Positions 9,019 to 18,090 are shown, numbered from the stretch's first letter. The stretch: DNA of 64,000 bases from Leyella lascolaii (GCF_900079775.1 NZ_LT556035.1:137062-201061); one strand, 5' to 3'. A program made the numbers and translations. The notes: generated from the sequence alone by a model not told the origin.

Positions 9019-9345
9019 AAAGAGAATGCAAGGCGAGTGCAACAGCAAGACGGGAAAACAGAGTTTTACCGGTCTTGATACTGCCGAGCCGCAGCTTATC
9101 TTATACAAAGAGAATGCAAGGCGAGTGCAACAGCAAGGCGGGAAAACAGAGTTTTACCAGACTTGATACTGCCGAGCCGCAGCTTATCTTATACAAAGAG
9201 AATGCAAGGCGAGTGCAACAGCAAGACGGGAAAACCGAGTTTTACAGGTCTTGATACTGCCGAGCCGAAGCTTATCTTATACAAAGATAATGCAAACGAG
9301 CGGAAAAAGAGCTTGCTCTTGTTTTCCCGAGTGCAGCTTATCTTA
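9019..9345 (+). repeat. 88-bp tandem repeats in the araC-type leader (repeat family T, locus 2)
   Basis: Unit starts (CCGAGCCG) fall at 9084, 9172 and 9260, an exact 88-bp period, with a partial unit before them. The last unit is 67 bp long and matches the 66-bp units at the other two loci, including AAGAGCTTGCTCTT in place of GAAAGCAAGCTTTC. The 88-bp form carries an extra segment (AACAGCAAGACGGGAAAACA). The orientation relative to the downstream gene is opposite to the other two loci. Confidence 0.88.
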
Positions 9346-9363
9346 TGCAAAACATCAGCCGCC

Positions 9364-10248
9364 ATGGACAATATACCTTACTTGAACGATGCCACACGAC
9401 TGGCACGACTGCATGAATGTATGGAAAACAGAGCCGACGTATGCTCGTCGGGAGGCGTGGTATCCGACTTCCCGCAGCGCATGTACGACGGTTTCATCAA
9501 CTTCGGCATTGGTCTGATAGTATGTCATGAGGGTGATTTTGACTTCATCCTGTCAGACAAAACGTATACGGCAAAACACGGCGAGACCGTATTCATGACA
9601 GAACACACCTATTTCCGCATCGTCAGAAAGTCGCGGCAGTTGCAGGCAAGTATCATAATCTACAAGACAGAACCCATACGCTACGTCATAGGAACAATCG
9701 TACAGTCTGTACAGATATACGCAAGAATGTCGCCCGAGCTGCCATGTGTATGGTCCACCGGGTGTGAAAACGACATCTCCCGATACATTTCACTTATAGG
9801 AAATGATGCTCCTCAGCCTGAAAACATGTTTGCCGCAAGCGAGCAGAAGATGCTTCTCATGTCGCTCACATACCGCTTGTGCAGAATCTTCAGCAACAAG
9901 TTCTTCGCGGAAGGCTCGTCCAACGCACGTCGGACTGAGGTGTTTCTCAAACTCATACAGCTCATCGGACGGCATTACATGACTGAACGTGGAGTGGCAT
10001 TTTATGCCGGTCAGCTGTTTCTTTCGCCCAAGTATCTCTCCGAACTGTCCAAGTCGATGTGCGGATACACCGTCCAGCAACTGGTGTTCAAGGCAATCAC
10101 GCGCAAAGCAATGTCTCTGCTCGACAGCACAAACATGACCGTCGCCGAGATAGCCGACAAGTTCCGATTCCCCAATCCGTCGAGTTTCGGCACGTTTTTC
10201 AGGAAACAGACTGGAATGTCTCCGCAGAAATACAGGGAGCGTCTGTGA
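9364..10248 (+). CDS. AraC-family transcriptional regulator
   Basis: A DNA-binding regulator of 294 residues. The C-terminal ~100 residues form the double helix-turn-helix of the AraC/XylS family: the first helices around YAGQLFLSPKYLSELSK and the second around MTVAEIADKFRFPNPSSFG, ending with the family signature TFFRKQTGMSPQKYRERL. The N-terminal ~180 residues are probably a cupin-like sensor (GVVSDFPQRMYDGFINFGIG, then HGETVFMTEHTYFRI). The start was placed at ATG 9364 because the 67 codons upstream in frame are tandem-repeat DNA. The neighbouring efflux operon on the same strand is a possible target, but a repeat array and a MITE-like element separate them, so this is only a suggestion. 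Confidence 0.9.
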   Translation: MDNIPYLNDATRLARLHECMENRADVCSSGGVVSDFPQRMYDGFINFGIGLIVCHEGDFDFILSDKTYTAKHGETVFMTEHTYFRIVRKSRQLQASIIIYKTEPIRYVIGTIVQSVQIYARMSPELPCVWSTGCENDISRYISLIGNDAPQPENMFAASEQKMLLMSLTYRLCRIFSNKFFAEGSSNARRTEVFLKLIQLIGRHYMTERGVAFYAGQLFLSPKYLSELSKSMCGYTVQQLVFKAITRKAMSLLDSTNMTVAEIADKFRFPNPSSFGTFFRKQTGMSPQKYRERL

Positions 10249-10407
10249 CATTGCGCCGCCCGGATAAATATGAAACAGTATATTATAAAATAAGAACCAA
10301 GAAGTCCGTTCTTCACCGGCATAGCCATAAGCAATGTCAGCCGTCTGCCTTTATGGCGCATGCGGAGTGTCACTGAATGCATTCATAGCGGTATATAAAA
10401 CGAAAGA

Positions 10408-10447
10408 CAGGTCCCATCACATCCTTAACTGTAATGAGACCTGCTTT
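10408..10447. terminator. bidirectional terminator
   Basis: CAGGTC and GACCTG arms with CCAT/ATGA extension, followed by CTTTTAT on the + strand. It sits between convergent genes and could serve both. Confidence 0.6.
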
Positions 10448-10480
10448 TATATAACCAGCATAAATGCGCTGTCTGCCGCA

Positions 10481-11566
10481 TCAACGCGTCTTTACAGGAA
10501 CGAAAGGCTGTTCTTTAGTCTCGTCGAGCGGAGCGTCATAGTATCCGCACTTTGCGAAATCAATCCTGTCAAGAGCAATGCTCCTTATCGAACTGTCGTA
10601 CATGGTGCGGTAATATATCACCCTGTTTGTCATATCGGTGGCTGTAGTCCATTGCGTGGCACTCGGAATATCGGCATGCACCTCGCCCGCCGGGAACTCG
10701 ATACCTACAGGTATGTCGAAGTTGTTAAGTATCTGGAAAGCCTGCCTTACAGCCGCCGCCGCGGTGGACTGCACGGGAGCCGTTGTCTGGAAAAAAGCCG
10801 CACGCACAAATCTCGAAGGAGGAGTCACATCACCGGGTATACCAAGAAAACCGCTGCCAGCCCCGAACGAAGCCAACTGAACGTCACCGAACGCATGGGC
10901 TCCGGCTGTACCCGAATACAGATTGACATAATTGTTGAGATTCGTCATCTGCCATTCAAAACCGGGAGAATTGGTAAGCACGCCCAGCTTATTGTCGAAA
11001 AAATGCGGCTTGCCGTCCACTATCTCGAGCACGATCTGCCTGCCCGTCGCGTCGGCAAAACGCCAGTGCACGGTTGAGGCGCGCGGGTCGATAGCCACGA
11101 CATGCACATTTCTCACAGCCTCCTTCACCTCGTCAGTGGTCCTGCAACTGCCGAGCAGCCATGATACAAGCTGGAAATCGGTGATGGTGCTGTTCTTCTG
11201 ACCGGCATTATAGTCCTCATACTTGCCATAACCGGGGAAATAAAAGAGTCCGGCAGACAGTCCGGCTTCGTTCAATCCTTCAACCACAAACTCTTTCTGT
11301 TCCACCGAAAGCCCAACATAACCGTACTTGGCGGTAAACGGCATACCGTCTTTCGTGTATCCGGGGACGTACGAGCGTTGCGTATATCCGCGCGGAACTA
11401 TGACATATCTGCTGTTAAGCTCACTTCCTCCCCATTCTATTGTACGCGCAACGATGCGCGCGCTGTCTCCCGATTTAAGAGTGATGCCGGTGCATGCAGC
11501 CGTGTGCTGATGCCCGGAGATAATCATACCGATGGCAATGATTACCGTCAAGATGTTCTTTTTCAT
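10481..11566 (-). CDS. choloylglycine hydrolase / penicillin V acylase family protein, secreted
   Basis: An Ntn-hydrolase of the linear amide C-N hydrolase family, 361 residues. Cleavage of the signal peptide after Ala24 (HTAA-C) would expose Cys25 as the N-terminal nucleophile, as in bile salt hydrolases. Family features seen: the start CTGITLKSGD, GLNEAGLSAGLFYF, VLTNSPGF (conserved Asn region), NLNNY, and PPSRFVRAAFF with the expected Arg. Bacteroidales homologues act on conjugated bile acids or penicillin V; the sequence alone does not decide which. It is not a lipoprotein, because the residue at -3 to the Cys is Thr. Single gene with its own promoter on the - strand. Confidence 0.87.
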   Translation of the reverse strand: MKKNILTVIIAIGMIISGHQHTAACTGITLKSGDSARIVARTIEWGGSELNSRYVIVPRGYTQRSYVPGYTKDGMPFTAKYGYVGLSVEQKEFVVEGLNEAGLSAGLFYFPGYGKYEDYNAGQKNSTITDFQLVSWLLGSCRTTDEVKEAVRNVHVVAIDPRASTVHWRFADATGRQIVLEIVDGKPHFFDNKLGVLTNSPGFEWQMTNLNNYVNLYSGTAGAHAFGDVQLASFGAGSGFLGIPGDVTPPSRFVRAAFFQTTAPVQSTAAAAVRQAFQILNNFDIPVGIEFPAGEVHADIPSATQWTTATDMTNRVIYYRTMYDSSIRSIALDRIDFAKCGYYDAPLDETKEQPFVPVKTR

Positions 11567-11596
11567 TTATTCTTATGTATATAGTTCATACTTTCG

Positions 11597-11604
11597 CAAA
11601 TATA
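11597..11604 (-). promoter_or_regulatory. promoter of the choloylglycine hydrolase gene
   Basis: On the - strand this reads TATATTTG, matching TAnnTTTG, about 30 bp before the start codon. Confidence 0.55.
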
Positions 11605-11845
11605 CGACAATAATCGTTTGGCTCTCATTTTTATACGGAAAACATGATGTATGTCAACGTAAAGATTGTTAAAAGGCACTTACAGCCCATTGTACAGGCA
11701 TGAGAAAGCATCTGGGCATGCCATTTTCAGATAAACGTTTTATAAATAAAATGATGCTAAAGAAAACAATAAGCGGAAGACGGATGCGTTTTCATAATAT
11801 CAGAATCATTGTAATGACAAACATAAAAAACACTCATTAACGCAT

Positions 11846-12331
11846 ATGGAATACATAAACAAAGACGTGCGGCGTCAGGACCGGCTGCTCGATGAGGCAC
11901 GGGCAAGAGAGATTATCACCACGGCGGAATATGGAATATTGTCGATGGCGGACGCGACAGGCATGCCCTACGGCATTCCTCTCAATTTTGTCTGGGACGG
12001 GAATGACTGTTTCTACGTGCACTGTGCGCCTGAAGGACGCAAGCTGAGAATGATTTCCGAGAACAGAAACGTCTCTTTCTGCATTGTAGGAAACGTGTCG
12101 CTGAAGCCACAACTGTTCACAACAGCATACGAAAGTGTTGTGCTGCGCGGTGAGGCATCGGTTGTGGAGTCAGACGAAGAAAGGCGTGAGGCACTGCGAC
12201 TGCTCGTGAAGAAGTTCTCGCCGGAGTATGAGACGCTCGGCGCGAAATACTCGGAAAAAAGCTTTCACCGCGTCGCCATACTAAAGATAAGGTTCGACGT
12301 GTTCAGCGGCAAGTGCAAACATGTGAGATAA
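11846..12331 (+). CDS. pyridoxamine 5'-phosphate oxidase-like FMN-binding protein (NimA-related)
   Basis: A 161-residue protein with the split-barrel flavin fold. Its N-terminal part (EIITTAEYGILSMADATG, then PYGIPLNFVWDG) and middle (FYVHCAPEGRKLRMISENRN) are typical of the family that includes 5-nitroimidazole reductases (Nim) and many uncharacterised FMN proteins. These are small cytosolic homodimers. It is flanked by convergent and divergent genes, so it is probably transcribed alone. Whether it reduces nitroimidazoles cannot be told from sequence; a general flavoprotein role is equally possible. Confidence 0.82.
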   Translation: MEYINKDVRRQDRLLDEARAREIITTAEYGILSMADATGMPYGIPLNFVWDGNDCFYVHCAPEGRKLRMISENRNVSFCIVGNVSLKPQLFTTAYESVVLRGEASVVESDEERREALRLLVKKFSPEYETLGAKYSEKSFHRVAILKIRFDVFSGKCKHVR

Positions 12332-12349
12332 GACACTGCCGGAAGTATT

Positions 12350-12388
12350 GCGGTCCGTGCCTCACGGAATGTGGAGACACGGACCACA
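12350..12388. terminator. hairpin between convergent genes
   Basis: GGTCCGTG / CACGGACC inverted repeat between the convergent NimA-like and GH43 genes. There is no clear T run, so a terminator role is tentative. Confidence 0.4.
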
Positions 12389-12392
12389 GCCT

Positions 12393-13928
12393 CTATTTGC
12401 GTGACATCATGAATTTGCGGAATGCGGCGTCAGAAGCGCCACGCCCGGCATTTATCAGTCCCGGCTTGTAGTGTCCTCTGCGTAACGAAGCAAAAACATC
12501 GACCTCAACGTCTCCTGCCTGCTGCCACACCTTTCCGTCGCGTCTGTAGAAGAAACGCAGTTTACTCACATCGTCAACGCATATCTTGAGCCAGATGTCA
12601 CCGCCATCATAGGCTGCGGAATAAAGATTGTCGGCATGACCGCCCTTCAGCAGACGTATGACAAGTCTGCCTCCTTCAGTGCCGAACACCACCTGATTGT
12701 CCGCATTGTTCATGTATGTAAGCCCGAAGAGATTGTCTTTTCCGCACGACACATGCGTACTGTATTCATAATCGGCATACGACGGACGGCGACAGAGCGT
12801 GGAACTGTATTCTCCGGCATCGTCGGCAGCCGGCGGCAACAGCAGTACTCCGTCTGAAGGAACGGGACGCTGACTGTGCGACTTTATGTCTCCAGTCCAT
12901 CCCGGGTCGAGTCCAATACCGTCGAAGGCGTCATAATAACTATAATCCACCACTTCTATTGTACCGAAAGGAGTATCCTGCGTTATCTTTGTCTTACTTC
13001 CTGTCTTGAACCGTACCCATCCGTCATCGGTCTGTACAAGCTCATGCATCACCGGCTGTCTGCCGAGATAGAACTCCGGACCTTTCATAAACGCATGGCA
13101 GATGTAGAACATCCTGCCGTCCGGAGTTTCTGTCATTGTGCCGTGACCGCACGACTGCACCTTAATGCTGTCGCCCTTCAATATCGGATTATCCGAATAC
13201 TTCTCATACGGACCGGTTATCTTCTCAGCCCGAGCCACGTACACCTCATAATCGCTACGCTCGCTGCAACAGTCGCGTGTGGAGTAAAGCATGTAATAAT
13301 ATCCGCCCTTCTTAAACAGACACTGCCCCTCCATGCCTATCTCCTCCGTATCCACAAGCATTGTGAAAGGCTTGCCCTTCAGATGCAGACCGTCTGAGGA
13401 CAGACGGCATCCCAACAGTTCTATCGGACGACCGCCGTCAAGTCCGTAGGCTTTCCAGGTTATGTAGAGCTGTCCGTTGTCATCGTATACGAATGCGTCT
13501 ATTGCCTCATTGGTCCATCGGATAAGCGGGCCGTGATCGGTGTAAGGTCCTTCCGGCGAATCGGCAACAGCCACTCCTATACACGTGATGCCGTCAGACT
13601 TTGCCCTTGCCGTGTAATAACAATAGTACTTTCCATTATGACAATATAGTTCCGGAGCCCAGAAATCACCCGAAGTCCATGCAGGCGGTGTCTCGAACAC
13701 GGCTCCGGTCTGAAACCAATTCACCAGATCGGGAGAGTAATACACCGGATAAACCGGAGTGGCATTGCCCGACGTACCGGAAAGAAAGTAATAGTTCCCG
13801 ACTCTGATTACCGAAGGGTCGGGCACATCCGACCTGAGTACCGGATTGTTGAAGGTGGACTGACTTGCGCAAGGCAATACAAATGCCCACATGACTCCAC
13901 CGCACAGAAGGCTTGTAAATCTGTTCAT
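12393..13928 (-). CDS. glycoside hydrolase family 43 protein, secreted
   Basis: A predicted exported arabinan/xylan-type glycosidase of 511 residues. The signal peptide is MNRFTSLLCGGVMWAFVLPC with cleavage near ASQS. The five-bladed propeller begins with NNPVLRSDVPDPSVIRVGNYYF; Asp34 or Asp37 is the likely general base. GDFWAPELYCHNGKYYCYYT and DTEEIGMEGQCLFKKGGYY (general acid Glu around 200) are GH43 landmarks. A C-terminal beta-sandwich of ~190 residues follows (from about 320), as in beta-xylosidase-type GH43 members. No SusC/SusD pair is adjacent, so it is not part of a visible polysaccharide-utilisation locus. The substrate (xylan, arabinan or galactan side chains) is undetermined. Confidence 0.9.
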   Translation of the reverse strand: MNRFTSLLCGGVMWAFVLPCASQSTFNNPVLRSDVPDPSVIRVGNYYFLSGTSGNATPVYPVYYSPDLVNWFQTGAVFETPPAWTSGDFWAPELYCHNGKYYCYYTARAKSDGITCIGVAVADSPEGPYTDHGPLIRWTNEAIDAFVYDDNGQLYITWKAYGLDGGRPIELLGCRLSSDGLHLKGKPFTMLVDTEEIGMEGQCLFKKGGYYYMLYSTRDCCSERSDYEVYVARAEKITGPYEKYSDNPILKGDSIKVQSCGHGTMTETPDGRMFYICHAFMKGPEFYLGRQPVMHELVQTDDGWVRFKTGSKTKITQDTPFGTIEVVDYSYYDAFDGIGLDPGWTGDIKSHSQRPVPSDGVLLLPPAADDAGEYSSTLCRRPSYADYEYSTHVSCGKDNLFGLTYMNNADNQVVFGTEGGRLVIRLLKGGHADNLYSAAYDGGDIWLKICVDDVSKLRFFYRRDGKVWQQAGDVEVDVFASLRRGHYKPGLINAGRGASDAAFRKFMMSRK

Positions 13929-14093
13929 AATGACTTGTGTTTGTAGTAATGTTTTAATATAAAGGTTCTACGGCTTGTATTCCACCGCACGTCTTCATGC
14001 CGTACTCAAAGAAACGACGCACACGACATGCCGGTTTCAGCAACTGATGTTTGCACCCATAAAATTACATAAAATATCTGAAAGCGTGTCACA

Positions 14094-14101
14094 CAAATGT
14101 A
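14094..14101 (-). promoter_or_regulatory. candidate promoter of the GH43 gene
   Basis: On the - strand TACATTTG, matching TAnnTTTG. It would give a leader of about 160 nt. Confidence 0.4.
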
Positions 14102-14563
14102 TTTTTAAATTTAAAAAGGCATGAAAAGGTGCTTTTTTGTGATATATGCGCATTATTCAGCCACTTTTTCGGCATGACAAATACATCAGACGGCATTTTC
14201 ATGTCACAATAATACGTCATTTGATTATACAGAAGCATTTTATGAAACAGTGGCACAACCACACTATTCAACCCGAACCGGGCTTTATACCTCTCCCATG
14301 TTCCGAGCTGAGGCAAGGCAGACAGTATTCAGGTTATATAAAATCTGCGGCGCGCCGTTTCCTGAAAAGCAGGAACGCAAGACTCCGGATGCCTTACGGA
14401 AGAGACATGAAGAGCTGACAGGTGTATATAAACACATGTACAGAAGTTTGATGACCAACTGGGATTAAACTGCGATTACACCCGCAACAGTCATCCGTAT
14501 AAAAGCCGAACAGGACATTATGGACGCCTTGCTCTCAAGATGTGCTACGTCAACAGCATCTTA
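14102..14563. other. noncoding stretch without recognised gene
   Basis: About 460 bp between the GH43 promoter and a MITE-like element. Short open frames exist (for example 72 codons from 14250), but none has a recognisable domain, a promoter or a start context. I see no RNA gene here. Confidence 0.5.
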
Positions 14564-14760
14564 AACCCGAGTCGGTCATTAGAACGCCGATTAGACATTT
14601 AAGCTTTATTGTCAGCTATTCATCCTTCTTCCGTACTGCTGCCATCATCTTGTATTCAGCTTTTTCTCTATGTAGCCCGCTACATCTTCGATAAAGTTGA
14701 ATACAAGATGACTGACAGCAGCACAAAATATGAATGGAAGTCTGATGACAGATTCGGGTT
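14564..14760. repeat. MITE-like inverted-repeat element, copy M2
   Basis: A 197 bp copy with ends AACCCGAGTCGGTCATTAGA and the complement of the right end, AACCCGAATCTGTCATCAGA. The inner arms ATCTTGTATTC and GAATACAAGAT pair perfectly around TATGTAGCCCGCTACATC. It ends 30 bp before iteron-like element B. Confidence 0.88.
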
Positions 14761-14790
14761 AAAGAAATGAACATTACAACAATACCGAAA

Positions 14791-15213
14791 GTAAAAAATC
14801 TTTACAATGTTTTTTATCAAAGCAGGAACGCGACAACACATCAGCCACACTCCTATACGCGTTTTCCATTGTCAGATATACACTATCCCCCACTCTCTAC
14901 ACCAATAAATACTCTTCTGTTTCCCGGTTTTTGTCATTTTGCCGGCTGTCTTAATCATGTCGGTCACCCTCCAACCGTAATGTCATGATGCGGAAAAGCC
15001 CGTTTCGTGTGTCCGAACAGGCTTTTCCGCATGCCCATACGTGCTTTTCCGCATCCCGAAAAAGTCTTTTTCATGCATCAAAAAAGTGAGATTTCCGGCA
15101 GCATTTCACACAACACACTGATATTCAACACATTGTATTTACCTCTCAAAACTCGCGTATACCGCGCCACTTCTTATACCGTTTGCATACAAGCGATTCT
15201 CAGCGACTTAACG
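14791..15213 (+). repeat. iteron-like dispersed element, copy B (repeat family I)
   Basis: A 423 bp copy. The leader is GTAAAAAATCTTTACA (14791-14806). There are seven 22-bp slots from 14924 to 15077; the last four (starts 14990, 15012, 15034, 15056) are clear, the first three degenerate. CGCG lies at 15154, 98 bp after the start of the last unit, exactly as in copy A. The tail is AGCGATTCTCAGCGACTTAA at 15192. It lies between two - strand genes but is itself in + orientation. Confidence 0.87.
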
Positions 15214-15339
15214 TTGGTATAATTCTCACACTGCATGCACATTTTCTTACCATCCTGCTATCTGAAACAATCCGGTGTGAAACACTCTCTTTGGTAAAAC
15301 ATTCTCATGATGTTCCGCAACTGAAGAAAACGACAATAA

Positions 15340-15384
15340 AAAAAATAACAGTCCATATCGGTATGCCGGATATGGACTGTTATT
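15340..15384 (-). terminator. terminator of the FadL-like operon
   Basis: Perfect stem AATAACAGTCCATATC / GATATGGACTGTTATT with an 8-nt loop. On the - strand it is followed by a run of T residues. Confidence 0.85.
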
Positions 15385-15488
15385 GTATAATATTTATGTT
15401 GCTTACGGATAAAACAGCCGTCACAAGTCACCGAACCAGACTATAAAACGGTGGACTCAGACGCCTGTCATATCTGTAAACGGTTATG

Positions 15489-17084
15489 TCAGAACCGGTA
15501 GCCCACTGTGACGAGCAGCTGGTTGCGCTTGTTGTTCACCTTAGCTCCCGGCGCAACGTTGGCGTTAGACGCATCCTCACCCTCAACAGGATAATTGCTC
15601 ATGAACGGATAGAAATCGCCTTTGGTCTCGCTGTAAGCATAAGCGAGGTCGAAGTTCCATTTGCCGTAGCTGTATCCGAAACCTGCCGTTATACGATTGG
15701 TAGCGTCCCAATTGGTGTAATCGGTAGCCGAACTGTAGTATGACCCGTAGGAAGGCAGCGTCCCATCCTTGAATCCGCTCTTTTTGTACATAGGCGAAAC
15801 GTAGTTGTAACCGAGTCTTACGGAGAATCCGGGAGCGACCTTATACTCTGCGCCGACCTTCAAAGTGGATACGCCCTTAAGCGTCTCGCCTATATGATGG
15901 TTCATCACCGCGTCGTTTGAACTTGTCTCGTAATAGTCTCCCCAATAAGCGTCATAGTATCCGCCGTCGTTGACACGCATTTTCGAACTGCCATAGTCAG
16001 CATACTCGTATGTCGCACCGATGGCAAGATAGTTGCCCACTGTGTGTCCGAGACTCACACCGAACTTCCATGGAGTGCAGAACTTGAACTCGTAAGTTTC
16101 GGCAATGTGTCCGTCATCATACATTCCAACACTCGTTCCATTGAGCAATGTAGTGTAGTTGCTTGTTTTAAGATCATACCACACAGGGGTGTGAACATAG
16201 AGTCCCACACGGAAAGGCGAGTTCTCGACAGGGCGGAAGATGATGCCCGCTTTCACGTCGAAACCTTTTCCTGTTATCTCTCTCGTGTCGTTGATTGTCA
16301 CATCGCCTATTGCAGCCTTGTTCTCGTCGACAAGTGTCTCGGTGTACATGCTTTCGCCCTTATAGTGCACATCATGTATGCCGAAGGTGACACCCCAGTA
16401 GAAACGGTCATTGACGTTGCCGCTGACATTAAAGTCGTATTCTCCAATGTAGCCGCTGCTGCCACGGTTGAACATATATCCGTTGGCATTGTTATAATAA
16501 GACTTATTGTCCTTATCGTTGAAAAGCAGCGCATTGTAATATAGATAATCTATCTGGTTATAGGCAAGAGAATAATCGTTACCGTTATATCCTACAAGAG
16601 CACCATCGCTATTCTGTCCTATATCGAATATGCCGTTCAGACCTTTAAGATAAGACAGCTTGTTCTGCGAAGCGTTCTCCAGCCGTCCGGCGGCGGACAG
16701 TATCTGGTTGAAGTTCTTGCTTTTGTGATAGTTGAATCCGAAGTTCAATATTGAATTTCTGTCCAGCTTCGTGGAATAGACAAGTCCTATCTGGTCGAAA
16801 CTCATATTTGTCTTGTCCGCGTTACGGAATGACTTGACACCGTCCTGAGACACAAGACCGAAAGAAGTGCTTATCGAACTCTTGCGGAAAAGACCTATAC
16901 CGGCAGGGTTTGAGCCGATGGTCGATATGTCTGCGCCTAAAGCTTCCAAGGCGCCTCCCATTCCCACGTAACGCGCTGTTCCGTTAAGATCCTCGTTTGC
17001 AAGTATCGCATTTTCATAAGTCTCTTGTGCCGAGACCGTCAGGGAAGACACTGTGACGAGCGTCATGAATAGTATTTTGTTCAT
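15489..17084 (-). CDS. FadL/OmpP1/TodX-type outer membrane porin
   Basis: An outer membrane beta-barrel of 531 residues with signal peptide MNKILFMTLVTVSSLTVSAQ. The start of the mature protein (LNGTARYVGMGGALEALGAD, then TIGSNPAGIGLFR) is the N-terminal hatch signature of Bacteroidales OmpP1/FadL proteins, which carry hydrophobic compounds across the outer membrane. The rest alternates aromatic-rich strands and Gly/Asn/Asp loops, and it ends with an aromatic residue (VGYRF), the usual C-terminal barrel signal. An AAAGGA ribosome-binding site lies before the ATG. It is the second gene after the Tyr/Trp-rich secreted protein (27 bp gap) and the last before a strong terminator. The substrate is unknown. 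Confidence 0.9.
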   Translation of the reverse strand: MNKILFMTLVTVSSLTVSAQETYENAILANEDLNGTARYVGMGGALEALGADISTIGSNPAGIGLFRKSSISTSFGLVSQDGVKSFRNADKTNMSFDQIGLVYSTKLDRNSILNFGFNYHKSKNFNQILSAAGRLENASQNKLSYLKGLNGIFDIGQNSDGALVGYNGNDYSLAYNQIDYLYYNALLFNDKDNKSYYNNANGYMFNRGSSGYIGEYDFNVSGNVNDRFYWGVTFGIHDVHYKGESMYTETLVDENKAAIGDVTINDTREITGKGFDVKAGIIFRPVENSPFRVGLYVHTPVWYDLKTSNYTTLLNGTSVGMYDDGHIAETYEFKFCTPWKFGVSLGHTVGNYLAIGATYEYADYGSSKMRVNDGGYYDAYWGDYYETSSNDAVMNHHIGETLKGVSTLKVGAEYKVAPGFSVRLGYNYVSPMYKKSGFKDGTLPSYGSYYSSATDYTNWDATNRITAGFGYSYGKWNFDLAYAYSETKGDFYPFMSNYPVEGEDASNANVAPGAKVNNKRNQLLVTVGYRF

Positions 17085-17111
17085 AATATTCCTTTCTGTT
17101 TGTTATTGTTT

Positions 17112-18044
17112 TTATCTTCTGCCTCCAAAGCCTCCGCCACCGGAGCGTCCGCCTCCGCCTCGGCTGCCACCGAACGAACCGCCTCCACGACTGCCGCCGA
17201 ACGAGCCTCTAGTCACCGACGACGGTGTAGACTGCGGACGTGAAGCCGGACGCGACACTGTGCTGGAGTTGTTTGTGCGACGCTGACCGCCGAATCCGAA
17301 TCTGGAGTTTGTGTTGCCCGACGGTCGCCTGTAGCCGTTATTACGGTTTCCGAAAGAACTTGATGTGTTGCTGTAAGAGCCGCGATAGCCGGAAAAACCT
17401 GAAGTACGGCGTCCGGACGAATGCCAGCTTCCGGTTGAATGGTTTGTTGTTCCGGTAGGTCTGGAGTAGCTGTAATAATAAGAGGGACGCCATCCGTGCC
17501 ATCCGTGCCATCCGTAATAATACGGCGAGTGCCATCCGTACCAGTACCACGGAGAGTAATAGCCGTAATACAACGGGTCGTACCAGTAATAATCATATCC
17601 CCACCAGTAAGGTCCTCTCCAATAAAAACTGAAGTAAGGGTCGTACCATCCGTAGAATCCGTCGAACCGTCCGAGATAGCGGCTGTAGGTATAATCGAAA
17701 TCGGAATCGTCATAATACTGCTCCGAACCCGGATAGACATACACCGTGTCGTTCATCCCGGAAGAGCCGTAGGTGCCGTCTCCTTCATGAAACTCTATAA
17801 TGTCGTTTCCTAAAGAATCGCTTCCTATCTTCTGATAATAACTCCTCACACGTCCACGACGGTTATACTCGTCGACATCACGGTCGCTGCCACAGTAGTA
17901 AGTCGGCTGCTCTGACTCGTCCGGCTTGTCTGCCTTTTCACTTTGCTGCGACTTGCCGGGAACATAATACATGTCGTCATCCTGAGCCAATAGTGACAGC
18001 GGTATAGCTCCAACGAGAACTAAGATAAATATTATTCGTTTCAT
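17112..18044 (-). CDS. secreted Tyr/Trp/Gly/Ser-rich low-complexity protein, unknown function
   Basis: A 310-residue exported protein of no family I recognise. The signal peptide is MKRIIFILVLVGAIPLSLLAQ. Residues ~22-115 are acidic and polar. Residues ~118-190 are extremely rich in Tyr and Trp (YYGYYSPWYWYGWHSPYYY). Residues ~195-270 are Ser/Asn/Arg/Gly-rich, and the last ~45 are Gly/Arg/Ser repeats (GSFGGSRGGG twice) ending in GGRR. The start has a strong Shine-Dalgarno sequence (AAGGAGG), unusual in this window. It is first in an operon with the FadL-like porin, so a surface or periplasmic role beside that porin is plausible. Reverse-frame ORFs over it are shadows. Confidence 0.8.
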   Translation of the reverse strand: MKRIIFILVLVGAIPLSLLAQDDDMYYVPGKSQQSEKADKPDESEQPTYYCGSDRDVDEYNRRGRVRSYYQKIGSDSLGNDIIEFHEGDGTYGSSGMNDTVYVYPGSEQYYDDSDFDYTYSRYLGRFDGFYGWYDPYFSFYWRGPYWWGYDYYWYDPLYYGYYSPWYWYGWHSPYYYGWHGWHGWRPSYYYSYSRPTGTTNHSTGSWHSSGRRTSGFSGYRGSYSNTSSSFGNRNNGYRRPSGNTNSRFGFGGQRRTNNSSTVSRPASRPQSTPSSVTRGSFGGSRGGGSFGGSRGGGGRSGGGGFGGRR

Positions 18045-18090
18045 TATACCTCCTTATATTTGCCTGTTAAACCTATTCTATTTCACATTA

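Noticed and set aside
9163..9363. Longer AraC-type protein starting in the repeats
   Set aside because: The 67 extra codons are tandem-repeat DNA with an 88-bp period; the AraC N-terminus starts naturally at ATG 9364.
12876..13397. 173-codon + strand ORF antisense to the GH43 gene
   Set aside because: Shadow of the conserved GH43 coding sequence.
14250..14468. 72-codon ORF in the 1.5 kb gap after GH43
   Set aside because: No homologous pattern, promoter or ribosome-binding site that I can recognise.
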